A stretch of 64,000 nucleotides of DNA. Origin: CAZDWZ01 sp964509425 (lineage in GTDB: Bacteria; Bdellovibrionota_C; UBA2361; SZUA-149; CAZDWZ01). Location of the stretch: the NCBI GenBank assembly GCA_964509425.1, contig CAZDWZ010000017.1, forward strand, positions 1 through 64,000. Direction: 5' to 3'. Made by a program: the position numbers and the translations under genes. Of the stretch, positions 1 to 7,002 are shown one piece after another (position 1 is the first letter of the stretch; the number at the start of each line of letters is the position of its first letter). The notes beneath the pieces are model-generated. The model ran no database searches, had not been told where the DNA came from, and was given only the letters and a program-made list of their open reading frames with translations.

Positions 1-23
1 ATAGACCGGGGACGAGCCGTGTT

Positions 24-50
24 CCTCCCGAGCGGCGGTGATTCGGGAGG
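24..50. other. Hairpin in the leader of the first rightward phage gene
   Basis: A perfect 8-base inverted repeat (CCTCCCGA at 24-31, TCGGGAGG at 43-50) with an 11-base loop lies just upstream of the ribosome binding site GGAG of the gene at 69. There is no T-run after it, so it reads as a leader hairpin or processing structure rather than a classic terminator. Confidence 0.4.
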
Positions 51-68
51 GTCGACAAAAGGAGTCGT

Positions 69-347
69 ATGGAACATTGGGCAATCGAAGGCGAATCAAC
101 CGAATACACCCTGAATCTCCGCGATCCTGAGGGGTGGTATGCCGCCTACGTTAAATGGGATGGCTGCTTTGAGCTGCGCAGGTTCTTCAATGTTTCGGCG
201 ACCACAAAGGATGAAGAAGATAATCGTCAAGCAGATACGGATCAGATTCACATCTGTGACATCGACGACATCATTGCCCGACTTCAATCCTTGAAGGCTA
301 TTGCAAACGAACATTTCGAGAAAACGCGCGGAGGTTGGGGCCTATGA
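69..347 (+). CDS. Hypothetical phage protein (92 aa)
   Basis: I do not recognise this 92-residue acidic protein. It has a good Shine-Dalgarno GGAG four bases before ATG and is the first of three tightly coupled rightward genes. Its last codons overlap the next ATG (ATGA), which argues for real translation. It has no signal peptide or membrane segment. The first half is rich in aromatic residues (WYAAYVKWDG), which suggests a small folded domain; the last third is helical. From its place opposite the late operon it is probably an early or accessory phage gene. Confidence 0.7.
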   Translation: MEHWAIEGESTEYTLNLRDPEGWYAAYVKWDGCFELRRFFNVSATTKDEEDNRQADTDQIHICDIDDIIARLQSLKAIANEHFEKTRGGWGL

Positions 348-688
348 ACGTATTGAATAAACTTCGGGCGTGGCTCGAGGAAGGCATTGAAGACGGCAAT
401 CGCTCGCTTTCGCGGAAACCGTCGAAGTGGGAGGCAGTGTACCGCAAGGCGTGTATCTCCTGCCTCCGTCTCGTCATAGAAAAGTTGGGCGAGCTCGAAG
501 CGGAGGAGGCGTCTGCTTTTCCCGTCGCTGAGCTTGAGAGCATGGCGTTGCGCTGGAAGCTTTCGCCTTACGCTCACACCAGCGTTTGCGGCATGGAGCT
601 GGAGAACTTCCTAGCAAAGCAAAAATTGCAGGAGGCCCGCGCTGCGGCAGAAGATGAACGCGCATCCTCTCTCATCGTGACACTGTAA
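344..688 (+). CDS. Hypothetical phage protein (114 aa)
   Basis: This is an unrecognised 114-residue protein. The ATG at 344 overlaps the upstream stop as ATGA and has GGAGG upstream, so I prefer it to the TTG three codons earlier. It is mostly charged helix, with a Leu/Arg-rich middle and an Ala/Glu-rich C-terminal helix that may form a coiled coil. It is translationally coupled to both neighbours: its TAA stop shares a base with the next ATG (TAATG). Its function is unknown. Confidence 0.65.
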   Translation: MNVLNKLRAWLEEGIEDGNRSLSRKPSKWEAVYRKACISCLRLVIEKLGELEAEEASAFPVAELESMALRWKLSPYAHTSVCGMELENFLAKQKLQEARAAAEDERASSLIVTL

Positions 689-981
689 TGGACAAGCACA
701 CAAAGCTCACCGAGACCGACGAATCGAAGCGCGTGCGAAAAAGCATGGAGAAGTTGGAGCGCCTTCTCGGCGACGCTTGCATAATACTAGAGCGCGAAGT
801 TGGTTGGATGACGAGCGAAGTTCGCGATTGGTGGGCTGCGAATCGCGATAAGAATGCACGGCTAGTAACGCAAAGCGAGATAGAGTTACGCGAGGCGTTC
901 GCTAAGGAGCGGTTTCTTGACTCGCTTACGCCTGAGGAACGAAGAATTTTGAGTGCTGAGACAAGGCCGCAGAAAGGTTGA
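688..981 (+). CDS. Hypothetical phage protein (97 aa)
   Basis: This 97-residue, highly charged and predicted all-helical protein is the third gene of the coupled rightward trio. Its start codon overlaps the previous stop (TAATG). I see no known motif. It has Trp-rich patches (GWM, RDWWAANR) in the middle and a charged C-terminus. A palindrome-rich intergenic stretch follows it, then the convergent terminator of the leftward late operon. Confidence 0.6.
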   Translation: MDKHTKLTETDESKRVRKSMEKLERLLGDACIILEREVGWMTSEVRDWWAANRDKNARLVTQSEIELREAFAKERFLDSLTPEERRILSAETRPQKG

Positions 982-1005
982 GAAAAGATACTAGCTGGAA
1001 TCGCC

Positions 1006-1058
1006 CGGTAATTACCGCTACAGTAGGAACATCTGGTAAACAAAACTTGTTGCAACAA
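1006..1058. promoter_or_regulatory. Cluster of short palindromes between convergent phage units
   Basis: Two perfect 12-base palindromes lie here: CGGTAATTACCG at 1006-1017 and TTGTTGCAACAA at 1047-1058. An imperfect one, CAACCAATGGTTG, follows at once. They sit just after the rightward trio. They could be protein-binding dyads or a weak terminator for that trio; the sequence does not decide. Confidence 0.3.
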
Positions 1059-1120
1059 CCAATGGTTGTGATTTAGCATCGGCAAAACAAACAAGTCGTT
1101 TCGCTGGATCGGCGCATCGA

Positions 1121-1163
1121 AAAAGAAAACCCCGAGAATTCAGTGTGGAGCTGAATCTCGGGG
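1121..1163 (-). terminator. Rho-independent terminator ending the leftward late operon
   Basis: CCCCGAGAATTCAG (1130-1143) pairs with CTGAATCTCGGGG (1151-1163), with one extra A in the left arm and a 7-base loop. Read on the minus strand the stem is followed by TTTTCTTTTT. This is a strong terminator for leftward transcription, placed just after the small gene at 1208-1312. Confidence 0.75.
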
Positions 1164-1207
1164 GAAAAATAGCCGAACTACTTTTTTGCGGGTAGCACAG
1201 CCGAAGC

Positions 1208-1312
1208 TTAGTCGATGAAATAGTCTATCAGTGCGAAGACGATCTTCATCAACAGATAGACCCACCATCGCCTAGGCTTCGGTCGGTCGCGAACAGCAAA
1301 TCGCGAGAACAT
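1208..1312 (-). CDS. Very small membrane protein, 34 aa
   Basis: This 34-codon gene has a near-perfect Shine-Dalgarno (GGAGGTGA) six bases before ATG. The protein starts MFSRFAVRDRPKPRRWW, then has one hydrophobic segment (VYLLMKIVFALI) and ends in Asp. A basic N-terminus followed by a single hydrophobic helix is typical of tiny phage membrane proteins such as antiholins or host-takeover peptides, but no family can be named. It is the last gene before the late-operon terminator. Translation is supported by the ribosome binding site; the role is inference. Confidence 0.6.
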   Translation of the reverse strand: MFSRFAVRDRPKPRRWWVYLLMKIVFALIDYFID

Positions 1313-1613
1313 CTGAATCACCTCCTTTACGTTGAACGCGCATCATTGCGCGGGCCCCGTCGCGCTTACGGATGCGCGTAACCTTAGGAGGTGTAGAGTC
1401 TCGGTTTGAGCACTCGCTTCTAGCGGGAGTTTGGCATGGAATATGCGTCGTCTGCATCAAGTATTTTTATCCGCCCGGAACCCCCCGGTTCGGACCCCTA
1501 TAAAGCTGAAATAGTATAGAAATCGAACCTCTGAGGCCGATCGACGAAGTTTTTTCTTGCAGAGGTTGCGGAATCGGGTTTATCGTTTTCGGCCCCTGAC
1601 CGGACCGGCGACT
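1313..1613. other. Gene-poor stretch near the end of the late operon
   Basis: This stretch of about 300 bases has no convincing gene on either strand. A 62-codon leftward frame (1272-1460) overlaps the well-supported 34-aa gene in another frame and is low complexity, so I do not call it. A promoter for the gene at 1614 or for the small leftward gene could lie here, but no clear -35/-10 pair is visible. Confidence 0.5.
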
Positions 1614-1925
1614 ATGGGACAAAACGAATACCAACGAAGAGTCGCCGAACGCATCAACGAAATAGCCGGCCGCGCTCTCGCGGACCTCTCCCGGGTTCGT
1701 ATCGCCGCCGAGAAAGGCGACTTTCCCATACCGGAGCTCCGCCCCGAAATTGAAGCCGCGGCGCACGCTGTTCAGAACCTTTTCACGCAGAGCCACCAGC
1801 ACACGCGGATCCCGCCGATGGAGGCGGCTGCGAGAGTGGAGGCGGCGAGCGCGGGTAATGATGTTGGAGAAGGGAAAGGCGAGACCCGGGCGCGGCCTAA
1901 CCCTTCTATCGTGAAGTCATCCTGA
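1614..1925 (+). CDS. Hypothetical phage protein (103 aa), opposite to the late operon
   Basis: The ATG at 1614 gives a 103-residue protein starting MGQNEYQRRVAERINEIAG. The first two thirds are an amphipathic helix-rich region with plausible codon use; the last 30 residues are low-complexity (Ala, Gly, Glu, Arg). A longer frame begins 19 codons upstream but adds only basic, poorly structured residues. No ribosome binding site is strong. It lies antisense to the presumed read-through path of the late operon and is followed by a hairpin, so it may be an independent moron-like unit. Function unknown. Confidence 0.5.
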   Translation: MGQNEYQRRVAERINEIAGRALADLSRVRIAAEKGDFPIPELRPEIEAAAHAVQNLFTQSHQHTRIPPMEAAARVEAASAGNDVGEGKGETRARPNPSIVKSS

Positions 1926-1939
1926 CGCTTGGATTCATG

Positions 1940-1971
1940 CCCTCAGAGCGGCGTCCGTGCTACTCTGAGGG
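1940..1971 (+). terminator. Possible terminator hairpin after the 1614 gene
   Basis: CCCTCAGAG (1940-1948) and CTCTGAGGG (1963-1971) form a perfect 9-bp stem with a 14-base loop, 15 bases after the stop codon. Only a weak T-run (GGTTTGATT) follows, so its efficiency is doubtful. Confidence 0.4.
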
Positions 1972-2050
1972 GGTTTGATTCTGCTATGGCGGATGGGGAT
2001 GTTACGGGGGTTTCCCGTCGCTGCCCCCTTTAACCGTTCGCTTTAAACGG

Positions 2051-2131
2051 TCACCGCCGCTTCTTGTGATGCTTCCGCTTCCGCCGGTGCCGCATCTGTC
2101 CGTTGGACTTCCGTCGCTTGAACCGTGACAT
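2051..2131 (-). CDS. Tiny, extremely basic protein (26 aa)
   Basis: This 26-codon gene is preceded by GGAGG at good spacing. The product begins MSRFKRRKSNGQM and ends in a run of Arg, Lys and His; over half of the residues are basic. Very basic mini-proteins of this size in phages can bind or condense DNA (the microvirus J protein is one precedent by character, not homology). It lies just after the small metalloprotease-like gene in the late operon. No homologue is recognised and the role is inferred from composition only. Confidence 0.5.
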   Translation of the reverse strand: MSRFKRRKSNGQMRHRRKRKHHKKRR

Positions 2132-2195
2132 GCCGTAACCTCCAGGTGGCCGATGTGATTGCCTGGGTCTCTGCCCGTATTCGTGCTGAGAAATA

Positions 2196-2573
2196 TCACC
2201 AGAGCCGAGCGGCAATGCCGCGCACCAACCATTCGTGGAAATACGTAAACGCCTCCTCTGATTCCGGCGTTAAGCTGAGCCCCTTTTCCCGCATGACGTG
2301 AAATGTTGCGTGCAGAGACTCGTGAACGACGATACCGAGCTTCGGCTTCGCTTCCTTGAACCAGAGAGCGCAGGCCGAGAGCTGCGGGCGGTAAATGAAG
2401 TAACCATTCACGCCGACCGCTGTCGGACTCGGCGAAGGCCCCATCTCAATCACCGGCTTCCAGCGTCGAATGAACATCGCTTCGGCCTGCGCGTACTCTC
2501 CGCCAGCGCATACCAAGACCTGAGTGCCCCAGGTCACGTTCACCAGCGTGAAAGACTTTTGCTTTGCCTTCAC
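2196..2573 (-). CDS. Small HExxH metalloprotease-like phage protein (125 aa)
   Basis: I start this at GTG 2573, which sits just after the stop of the fibre-like gene upstream. The longer open frame (to 2843) is an out-of-frame shadow of that gene. The protein carries HESLHATFH (about residues 82-90), a zinc-metalloprotease HExxH signature, followed about 15 residues later by SEEAF, which could give the third (Glu) ligand as in gluzincins. There is no signal peptide. Small HExxH proteins are found in phage structural modules, but their substrates are usually unknown; a prohead or virion-processing role is possible but unproven. Confidence 0.6.
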   Translation of the reverse strand: MKAKQKSFTLVNVTWGTQVLVCAGGEYAQAEAMFIRRWKPVIEMGPSPSPTAVGVNGYFIYRPQLSACALWFKEAKPKLGIVVHESLHATFHVMREKGLSLTPESEEAFTYFHEWLVRGIAARLW

Positions 2574-2574
2574 A

Positions 2575-4377
2575 TCACCACTTCCGCGTTGAAGAAGCCC
2601 CGCCCCCGCCGTTCGTCGCCGTGACCTGTCCGGAGTCGGTATCGATTTCGCCGGTACCGGTTCCGTCCTTGACCGTGCAAATCGGGTATCCGGGCGTGTG
2701 CGGTGCAGCAACGGCGTCACCGTCCCATTCGACGATGTTTGCGTTGACGGTCCCGCCTCCCCCTCCGGCAGCGTTATCGGCAATCTCCTTAATGACCGAG
2801 CCCGCGACGGCATCGGCGTACTCATCGGTCGAATCGGTATCAAAGAAGTCTTTCAATGCCGCGGCGGTAAGACCTCCGATCGTGCCGGTAACTGAACCCA
2901 CCGAACCCGACAGGTTTCCAGTGATGTTTCCGACCAGGGCAAAGGTAAGCGTATCGCCAAGCTCCGAATCCCCGATCGCGTTTGCCGCTATTTCCGATGC
3001 GCCAATAGCGTCAGCTGCGATGGCGGTAGCGTCGATTGCAGCCGTCGCAAAAGTGGCAGCGTCTATCGCAGCATTCGCGATTTCCACCGCGCCAATAGCG
3101 TCGGCTGCGAGTTCTGAAGCCCCGATCGCGTCCGCAGCAAGCTCGGAAGCTCCAATTGCATCGGCGGCAATTTTCGCAGCCGTGATCGCATCCGATGCAA
3201 GCTCACTCGCGCCGATCGCGTTTGCCGCGATTACCGATGCGGTAATCGCGTCGGAAGCAAATGTCGAAGCAGTGATTGCACCAGAGCCGAGTGTGATGCC
3301 TCCGCAAGCGGCATCGCTCAACAAGAGGTAGTTATCACCCGTGGCAACAAGCGCTGAGATGTCCTGAGCTGTAACAACGGTATCGCCCGAGTTTGTCGAA
3401 TCGGTGATGCAGGCTCGTGCGAGAAGATTGCCCGAAGCATCATAGACGGCGAGCGCGACGCCGTTGTTGAACTGATCGTCAGCCGTGACAGCACCCGACG
3501 CAAGCCCAAGCGTTGTGCCCGACTCTGACGTGAGCTGACCATCGTATCCGAACTTCGGCGCAGTCAAAGCACCGTTCGCAATCTCGGCTGAACCGATAGC
3601 ATTCGAGGCAAGCTCACTCGCGCCGATCGCATCGGCGGCAAGTTCGCTTGCGCCAACAGCGTCTGCGGCGAGTTCGGAAGCGCCGATTGCATCGGCTGCG
3701 ATGGCAGCAGCATCAATCGCGCCGGTGGCAAAGGTCGCCGCGTCGATTGCGCCATTCGCGATCTCAGCGGCAGCGATGGCATCGGCTGCGATTTCGGAGG
3801 CGCCAATAGCGTCGGCTGCAAGCTCAGCAGCGCCAATCGCGTCGGTCGCAAGTTCAGATGCTCCGATAGAATCGGCCGCGATCTTCGCTGCGGTAATCGC
3901 ATCAGACGCAATTGCGGTTGCGGTGACAGTGTTCGCCTGCATCGAAGACACTTCCGTCGGCGGGGAGAGCAGAACACGCAGGTTCATCGGCGCCATGTTC
4001 GAAGCGCCCTTGCACTGGAAAGAAACAGCGGTTCCAATGCCACCATCCAGCGCCGCGTTTGGTGGGCAGAATTCGTACCAGCCAGGCATGTTCGTAGCGT
4101 CGACCTCCTTGAACGCACCGGAGGTGTACGTCCCAAGCGTGGACGTTGCGAGCGTTATAGAAGTCGCACCGCTCTGCGCTTCTTCGCTGTAGTAGCAGGA
4201 AAGCGAACCCGAGTTGAAGGCGAGACCGGTGAGGCCTGCACCAGTAGTCACGGACGAGTTGTTAACGAATACGCGAAAGCATTTCGACGTCGCGCCGTTC
4301 ACAGCCGAAGGCTCCGCGTGCGCGGGACTGGCGAAAACGAGCAGCGCGGCTAGAAGGTAAAGGTAAATGCGTTTCAT
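2575..4377 (-). CDS. Exported tail-fibre-like repeat protein (600 aa)
   Basis: Starting at ATG 4377 (GGAGGAG upstream) the protein opens with a clear Sec signal peptide, MKRIYLYLLAALLVF followed by ASPAHA. Next comes a domain of about 110 residues, with segments such as TTGAGLTGLAFNS and TNMPGWYEF, of a type seen in environmental phage appendage proteins. Two long blocks of an 11-residue-like repeat (consensus ADAIGASELA) follow, separated by a non-repeat domain around residues 315-400, and then a glycine-rich C-terminus. The repeat blocks resemble fibrous shafts of tail fibres. A signal peptide on such a protein is unusual for a phage. A 40-codon upstream extension is open but lacks a good start. 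It is last but two in the exported-protein cassette. Confidence 0.7.
   Translation of the reverse strand: MKRIYLYLLAALLVFASPAHAEPSAVNGATSKCFRVFVNNSSVTTGAGLTGLAFNSGSLSCYYSEEAQSGATSITLATSTLGTYTSGAFKEVDATNMPGWYEFCPPNAALDGGIGTAVSFQCKGASNMAPMNLRVLLSPPTEVSSMQANTVTATAIASDAITAAKIAADSIGASELATDAIGAAELAADAIGASEIAADAIAAAEIANGAIDAATFATGAIDAAAIAADAIGASELAADAVGASELAADAIGASELASNAIGSAEIANGALTAPKFGYDGQLTSESGTTLGLASGAVTADDQFNNGVALAVYDASGNLLARACITDSTNSGDTVVTAQDISALVATGDNYLLLSDAACGGITLGSGAITASTFASDAITASVIAANAIGASELASDAITAAKIAADAIGASELAADAIGASELAADAIGAVEIANAAIDAATFATAAIDATAIAADAIGASEIAANAIGDSELGDTLTFALVGNITGNLSGSVGSVTGTIGGLTAAALKDFFDTDSTDEYADAVAGSVIKEIADNAAGGGGGTVNANIVEWDGDAVAAPHTPGYPICTVKDGTGTGEIDTDSGQVTATNGGGGASSTRKW
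2980..3945 (-). repeat. Two blocks of degenerate ~33-bp coding repeats
   Basis: About 2980-3285 and 3570-3945 encode many copies of the peptide unit A-A-D-A-I-G-A-S-E-L/I. The DNA shows recurring GCGCCAATAGCGTCGGCTGC-like units that vary at third positions. Such repeats can recombine to change fibre length. Confidence 0.75.
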
Positions 4378-4379
4378 AA

Positions 4380-5156
4380 CTATTGAACTCCTCCGGAATA
4401 ATTCGGCCCGGCAGCGCGCACATTGTTGTGGTTCAGCACTCCGCCCGTAACGACGCAGTTCGAGGCCTCGCAGACCTCGATCCCAAGAATCCCCCACGTG
4501 GTAGAGGCAAGCGTTGCTGTAATCGTCGTGCCGGTTTCACCCGTCGCCTTGTAAGCGGCGGCGCCTCCGCGAGCGGGAGACGTGTGACCGGTGTCAGCGA
4601 TTTCGGTAAACGATCCGTGCGAATTGCCCGGCGGATTTCGGGTTGTGCTCACGTGGTAGAGGTAGGCGTTTGCCGTCTGCAAATTCTGCGAGAACGTAAT
4701 CACAGGGTCTTGCGTCGTCCCCGTATTGCTCCCGGTTTGCCGGATGGGATTCGAGACGTTTGCACCGGTAATCGCTACCGCGCTCATGACAACGCCGGTT
4801 GCGCCGTCGCCAGTGCAATCAAAGGTTGGGGTCATTGAACCCGGGGAGGAGCCGGTAACGGCATAGAACGCATAGATGGTATCTACCCCACCGTTCCAGG
4901 GCACCGAGGTAATCTTGTTCCAAGTCAGCCCACCGCCCGACATCGAGCCCGTTGCAACAGTCTGCGCCGCTTGAACCATCACGACATAGACCGCATCGGC
5001 CGTCGGCGAAGCAATGGCGCCCATCGCATACGTGGTGTCGTCCACACTCGAGGCGACTTCGGTCCCGGCTTCGGCAACGGAGACCGCGGCAAACGCTTGC
5101 GGCGGGAGAAGAAAGACGAGGAACGCGAGGAGTAAAACGAGAATTCGATTAATCAT
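4380..5156 (-). CDS. Exported beta-rich phage protein (258 aa)
   Basis: The ATG overlaps the upstream stop (ATGA) and has GGAGGGG just before it. The first 24 residues (MINRILVLLLAFLVFLL then PPQAFA) are a signal peptide. The mature part is Ser/Thr/Gly-rich with alternating hydrophobics and reads as a beta-sandwich, for example LTWNKITSVPWNGG and TWGILGIEVCE. It ends with a Cys-containing segment. I do not recognise a named family. It lies between two other exported genes in the late operon, directly before the repeat-fibre gene, so it may be part of an exported appendage or surface complex. Confidence 0.65.
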   Translation of the reverse strand: MINRILVLLLAFLVFLLPPQAFAAVSVAEAGTEVASSVDDTTYAMGAIASPTADAVYVVMVQAAQTVATGSMSGGGLTWNKITSVPWNGGVDTIYAFYAVTGSSPGSMTPTFDCTGDGATGVVMSAVAITGANVSNPIRQTGSNTGTTQDPVITFSQNLQTANAYLYHVSTTRNPPGNSHGSFTEIADTGHTSPARGGAAAYKATGETGTTITATLASTTWGILGIEVCEASNCVVTGGVLNHNNVRAAGPNYSGGVQ

Positions 5157-6076
5157 TTACCCCTCCGTGCTTTAACGGCTCCGCCGGCGCCGACGGGTTC
5201 GCCGCCTCCGCCACTGCCGCCGTCGGGCAAGCCGTTGTAGATCTTCACGTCGTCGATGTAGCGGTGCCCATCGTTCGGAAGGTTGCTGCCCGAATGGTTT
5301 CCACCAATCCAAAGGCCATTGATTCCGCGCGTGTCTGTACCGCGGAGGTTTGCGTTTGAGTGATCGATATAGGGTTCGCACTCGGTGTAATCGCCGCTCT
5401 CGCAGTCTTTATAGAGACGTTGAATTCCGTCGGAGACGCCCGGCGTGTTTAGCTTGAGATATGCTCCCCACTTGGTGGTGACGCCGCGCGTGTATGCTTC
5501 CTCTGAGGAGTCGCCAAAGTCGACGTTGCAATTAGTCGGGTCTCCGAATATCTCGCCGCAGAATGCGGAGATTGTCATCTCTCCAGTCGACGTTGACGGT
5601 TGCCAGTTGTATTCCTTCCGGCTCTCGGGTTGACCTCCCTTCTGATAGAACATCCGGAGCAGCTTCTGAGACGAGGAGGCAAACGGATACGCTGTATCAG
5701 CGCCTCCGCCATCTACATCGGCATCGAAGTTTTCAGTCCATTCGAAAAACAACTCTGACGGACAGGTTCCACCGAAGGCCGTGCATAACGCGTCATCACC
5801 TTCGGTAAAGCCGATTTGCACCGGAGTGCGCTCGTTCGTCCCGCTCATCACAAAGTAGTGAAGGGCCGTCGTGCCGTTCGTCGGATGCGTCGCGAACGGT
5901 TGCTGAGCGGTGTTTGGGTCGTAGTTTTCTGTTTGCTTCGTGAGAGCTTCGGACCACGACGCCGAAACAGTGCCGCTATTGAAGTCGTCTGAAAGGATGA
6001 GGTCAGCGCCGTAGGTCGGCGCAGGACCGCAACAGTGACAGCTGAGAAGGGCGATTAGAAAGAGACTGCGCCTCAT
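5153..6076 (-). CDS. Exported lectin- or glycanase-like beta-sandwich protein (307 aa)
   Basis: It starts with MRRSLFLIALLSCHCCG and a signal peptide ending near TYGA. The body begins LILSDDFNSG and contains GLWIGGN and a C-terminal HRYIDDVKIYNG, features common in concanavalin-A/LamG-type jelly rolls and some polysaccharide lyases. Several Cys pairs fit an exported, disulfide-bonded protein. The C-terminus is a Gly-rich tail ending in basic residues. Both ends overlap neighbours by ATGA, so it is co-translated with the one-TM protein upstream and the 258-aa protein downstream. A carbohydrate-binding role is inference. Confidence 0.6.
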   Translation of the reverse strand: MRRSLFLIALLSCHCCGPAPTYGADLILSDDFNSGTVSASWSEALTKQTENYDPNTAQQPFATHPTNGTTALHYFVMSGTNERTPVQIGFTEGDDALCTAFGGTCPSELFFEWTENFDADVDGGGADTAYPFASSSQKLLRMFYQKGGQPESRKEYNWQPSTSTGEMTISAFCGEIFGDPTNCNVDFGDSSEEAYTRGVTTKWGAYLKLNTPGVSDGIQRLYKDCESGDYTECEPYIDHSNANLRGTDTRGINGLWIGGNHSGSNLPNDGHRYIDDVKIYNGLPDGGSGGGGEPVGAGGAVKARRGK

Positions 6077-6399
6077 TGAACCCTCGTCGTAGGAGTTGAG
6101 CGGATGATGGACGCCTGTTCCTTCAGCGTGCGGACGTCATCTTCGAGGTTTTGGATCTTGAATTCGTGCTCAGTAAGCTTCTGACCCATGGGAGAAAGCT
6201 TATCGATTTGCGTCTTAACGTCCCCGATCTTCTCGCCCATCGATCTTTCAAGCTTCTCGACATTCGCTACGAGGTTCACCGTCGCCTGACTCCCAAGCTT
6301 CACTTCTCCGCTGAGGCTCGTTACCCAATGCGTTACCAGCACCGCATTGACGATAATGGTCGTGAGCATTGTTGCCGCTAATTTTACCCAGTCGTTCAT
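6073..6399 (-). CDS. Single-TM coiled-coil protein, spanin/holin-like (108 aa)
   Basis: The ATG at 6399 overlaps the stop of the 34-aa gene (ATGA) and is preferred to a TTG six codons upstream. One N-terminal transmembrane helix (LAATMLTTIIVNAVLVTHWV) is followed by a heptad-patterned coiled coil to about residue 98. A membrane anchor plus periplasmic coiled coil is the architecture of inner-membrane spanins (Rz). With the overlapping lipoprotein at 6793-6999 it could form a two-component spanin. It could also be an unrelated small membrane protein of the kind often annotated as holin. Confidence 0.6.
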   Translation of the reverse strand: MNDWVKLAATMLTTIIVNAVLVTHWVTSLSGEVKLGSQATVNLVANVEKLERSMGEKIGDVKTQIDKLSPMGQKLTEHEFKIQNLEDDVRTLKEQASIIRSTPTTRVQ

Positions 6400-6500
6400 C
6401 GTCCGCCCGTCAGCCAATCCCAGATGAATTTCAGAATTTCAGTGATGGGAATGACGATGATTGAACCGTCGCTCTCATCCTCAGTTTCGCGACGTCTCAC
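6396..6500 (-). CDS. Very small coupled protein (34 aa)
   Basis: A GTG start at 6500 overlaps the stop of the holin-like gene (GTGA), and the stop overlaps the next ATG (ATGA). The product starts MRRRETEDESDGSIIVIPI and ends in a Trp-rich amphipathic helix (EILKFIWDWLTGGR). Four-base overlaps at both ends make a translated reading frame likely. An acidic start and a hydrophobic tail suggest a membrane-associated peptide of the lysis cassette; no family is recognised. Confidence 0.5.
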   Translation of the reverse strand: MRRRETEDESDGSIIVIPITEILKFIWDWLTGGR

Positions 6501-6859
6501 AGCTGCCGGTTCAGGTATTCCTTCCGCTCATAGAGATCCCTGACGTCGTCGCTTGGCTCGAGCACCTTGGCGTCAACAACCGCTTCCGCCGACTTGTCCT
6601 TGCCGAACTTGATCAACGCGGCGGCTACGGCGAGCACGGCATACTTGAGGTAATCGGCTACGAAGGTGGCGACGACAGCGGGAAGGAAAGCGAGGATCGC
6701 GGTCGTGAGCTCAGGCGCGAATTGCTGAAGCGCCATGCCGAGAGCGCCCGCGATGATGAATACGGTTGCCCAAGCAAAACGCTTAAACGCTGCTACTGCG
6801 GCGGCGACAGTTCCGGCTTCAGCGGCAACAGCGGATTTGACTTCTCGGACTTCGGACAT
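6497..6859 (-). CDS. Putative holin-like membrane protein (120 aa)
   Basis: The protein has GGGGAG just before ATG and an Ala/Val-rich N-terminus. Two strong hydrophobic segments follow (WATVFIIAGALGMALQ and ILAFLPAVVATFVADYL), then a third weaker one (YAVLAVAAALIKFG) and a charged C-terminal tail. This multi-TM layout and size fit a phage holin, which would release the signal-less lytic transglycosylase encoded upstream. The assignment rests on topology and position beside the lipoprotein and coiled-coil genes. Its start lies inside the lipoprotein gene, an overlap of 67 bases. Confidence 0.55.
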   Translation of the reverse strand: MSEVREVKSAVAAEAGTVAAAVAAFKRFAWATVFIIAGALGMALQQFAPELTTAILAFLPAVVATFVADYLKYAVLAVAAALIKFGKDKSAEAVVDAKVLEPSDDVRDLYERKEYLNRQL

Positions 6860-6999
6860 AACTCCCCCAGCTTATTTCTCAAATCGGTGAGGAGTTCTTT
6901 CGGGCAATGGTAAACGGGGCCGGAGGAAAACAGGATGGCGCCTTTCGAAGCGCAACCTGAGTTGAGAAGCAAAGCGGCGAGAAAGACGTAGCGCTTCAT
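6793..6999 (-). CDS. Small lipoprotein, candidate outer-membrane spanin (68 aa)
   Basis: GGAGGGTAG precedes ATG. The sequence MKRYVFLAALLLNSGC is a textbook lipoprotein signal with the lipidated Cys at residue 16. The mature chain is about 53 residues, Pro-rich at the C-terminus (LLPLKPELSPPQ), with two more Cys. Short, proline-rich lipoproteins beside a holin-like gene are typical Rz1-type outer-membrane spanins. It overlaps the holin-like gene rather than being nested in an Rz gene. The lipobox is directly visible; the spanin role is inferred from context. Confidence 0.65.
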   Translation of the reverse strand: MKRYVFLAALLLNSGCASKGAILFSSGPVYHCPKELLTDLRNKLGELCPKSEKSNPLLPLKPELSPPQ

Positions 7000-7002
7000 C
7001 CT

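Noticed and set aside
1272..1460. 62-codon leftward frame
   Set aside because: It overlaps the well-supported 34-aa gene in another frame and its composition is not protein-like.
2564..4192. Long Ala/Ser/Pro-rich frames opposite the repeat-fibre gene
   Set aside because: They are antisense reflections of the 33-bp coding repeats; the leftward frame has the signal peptide and ribosome binding site.
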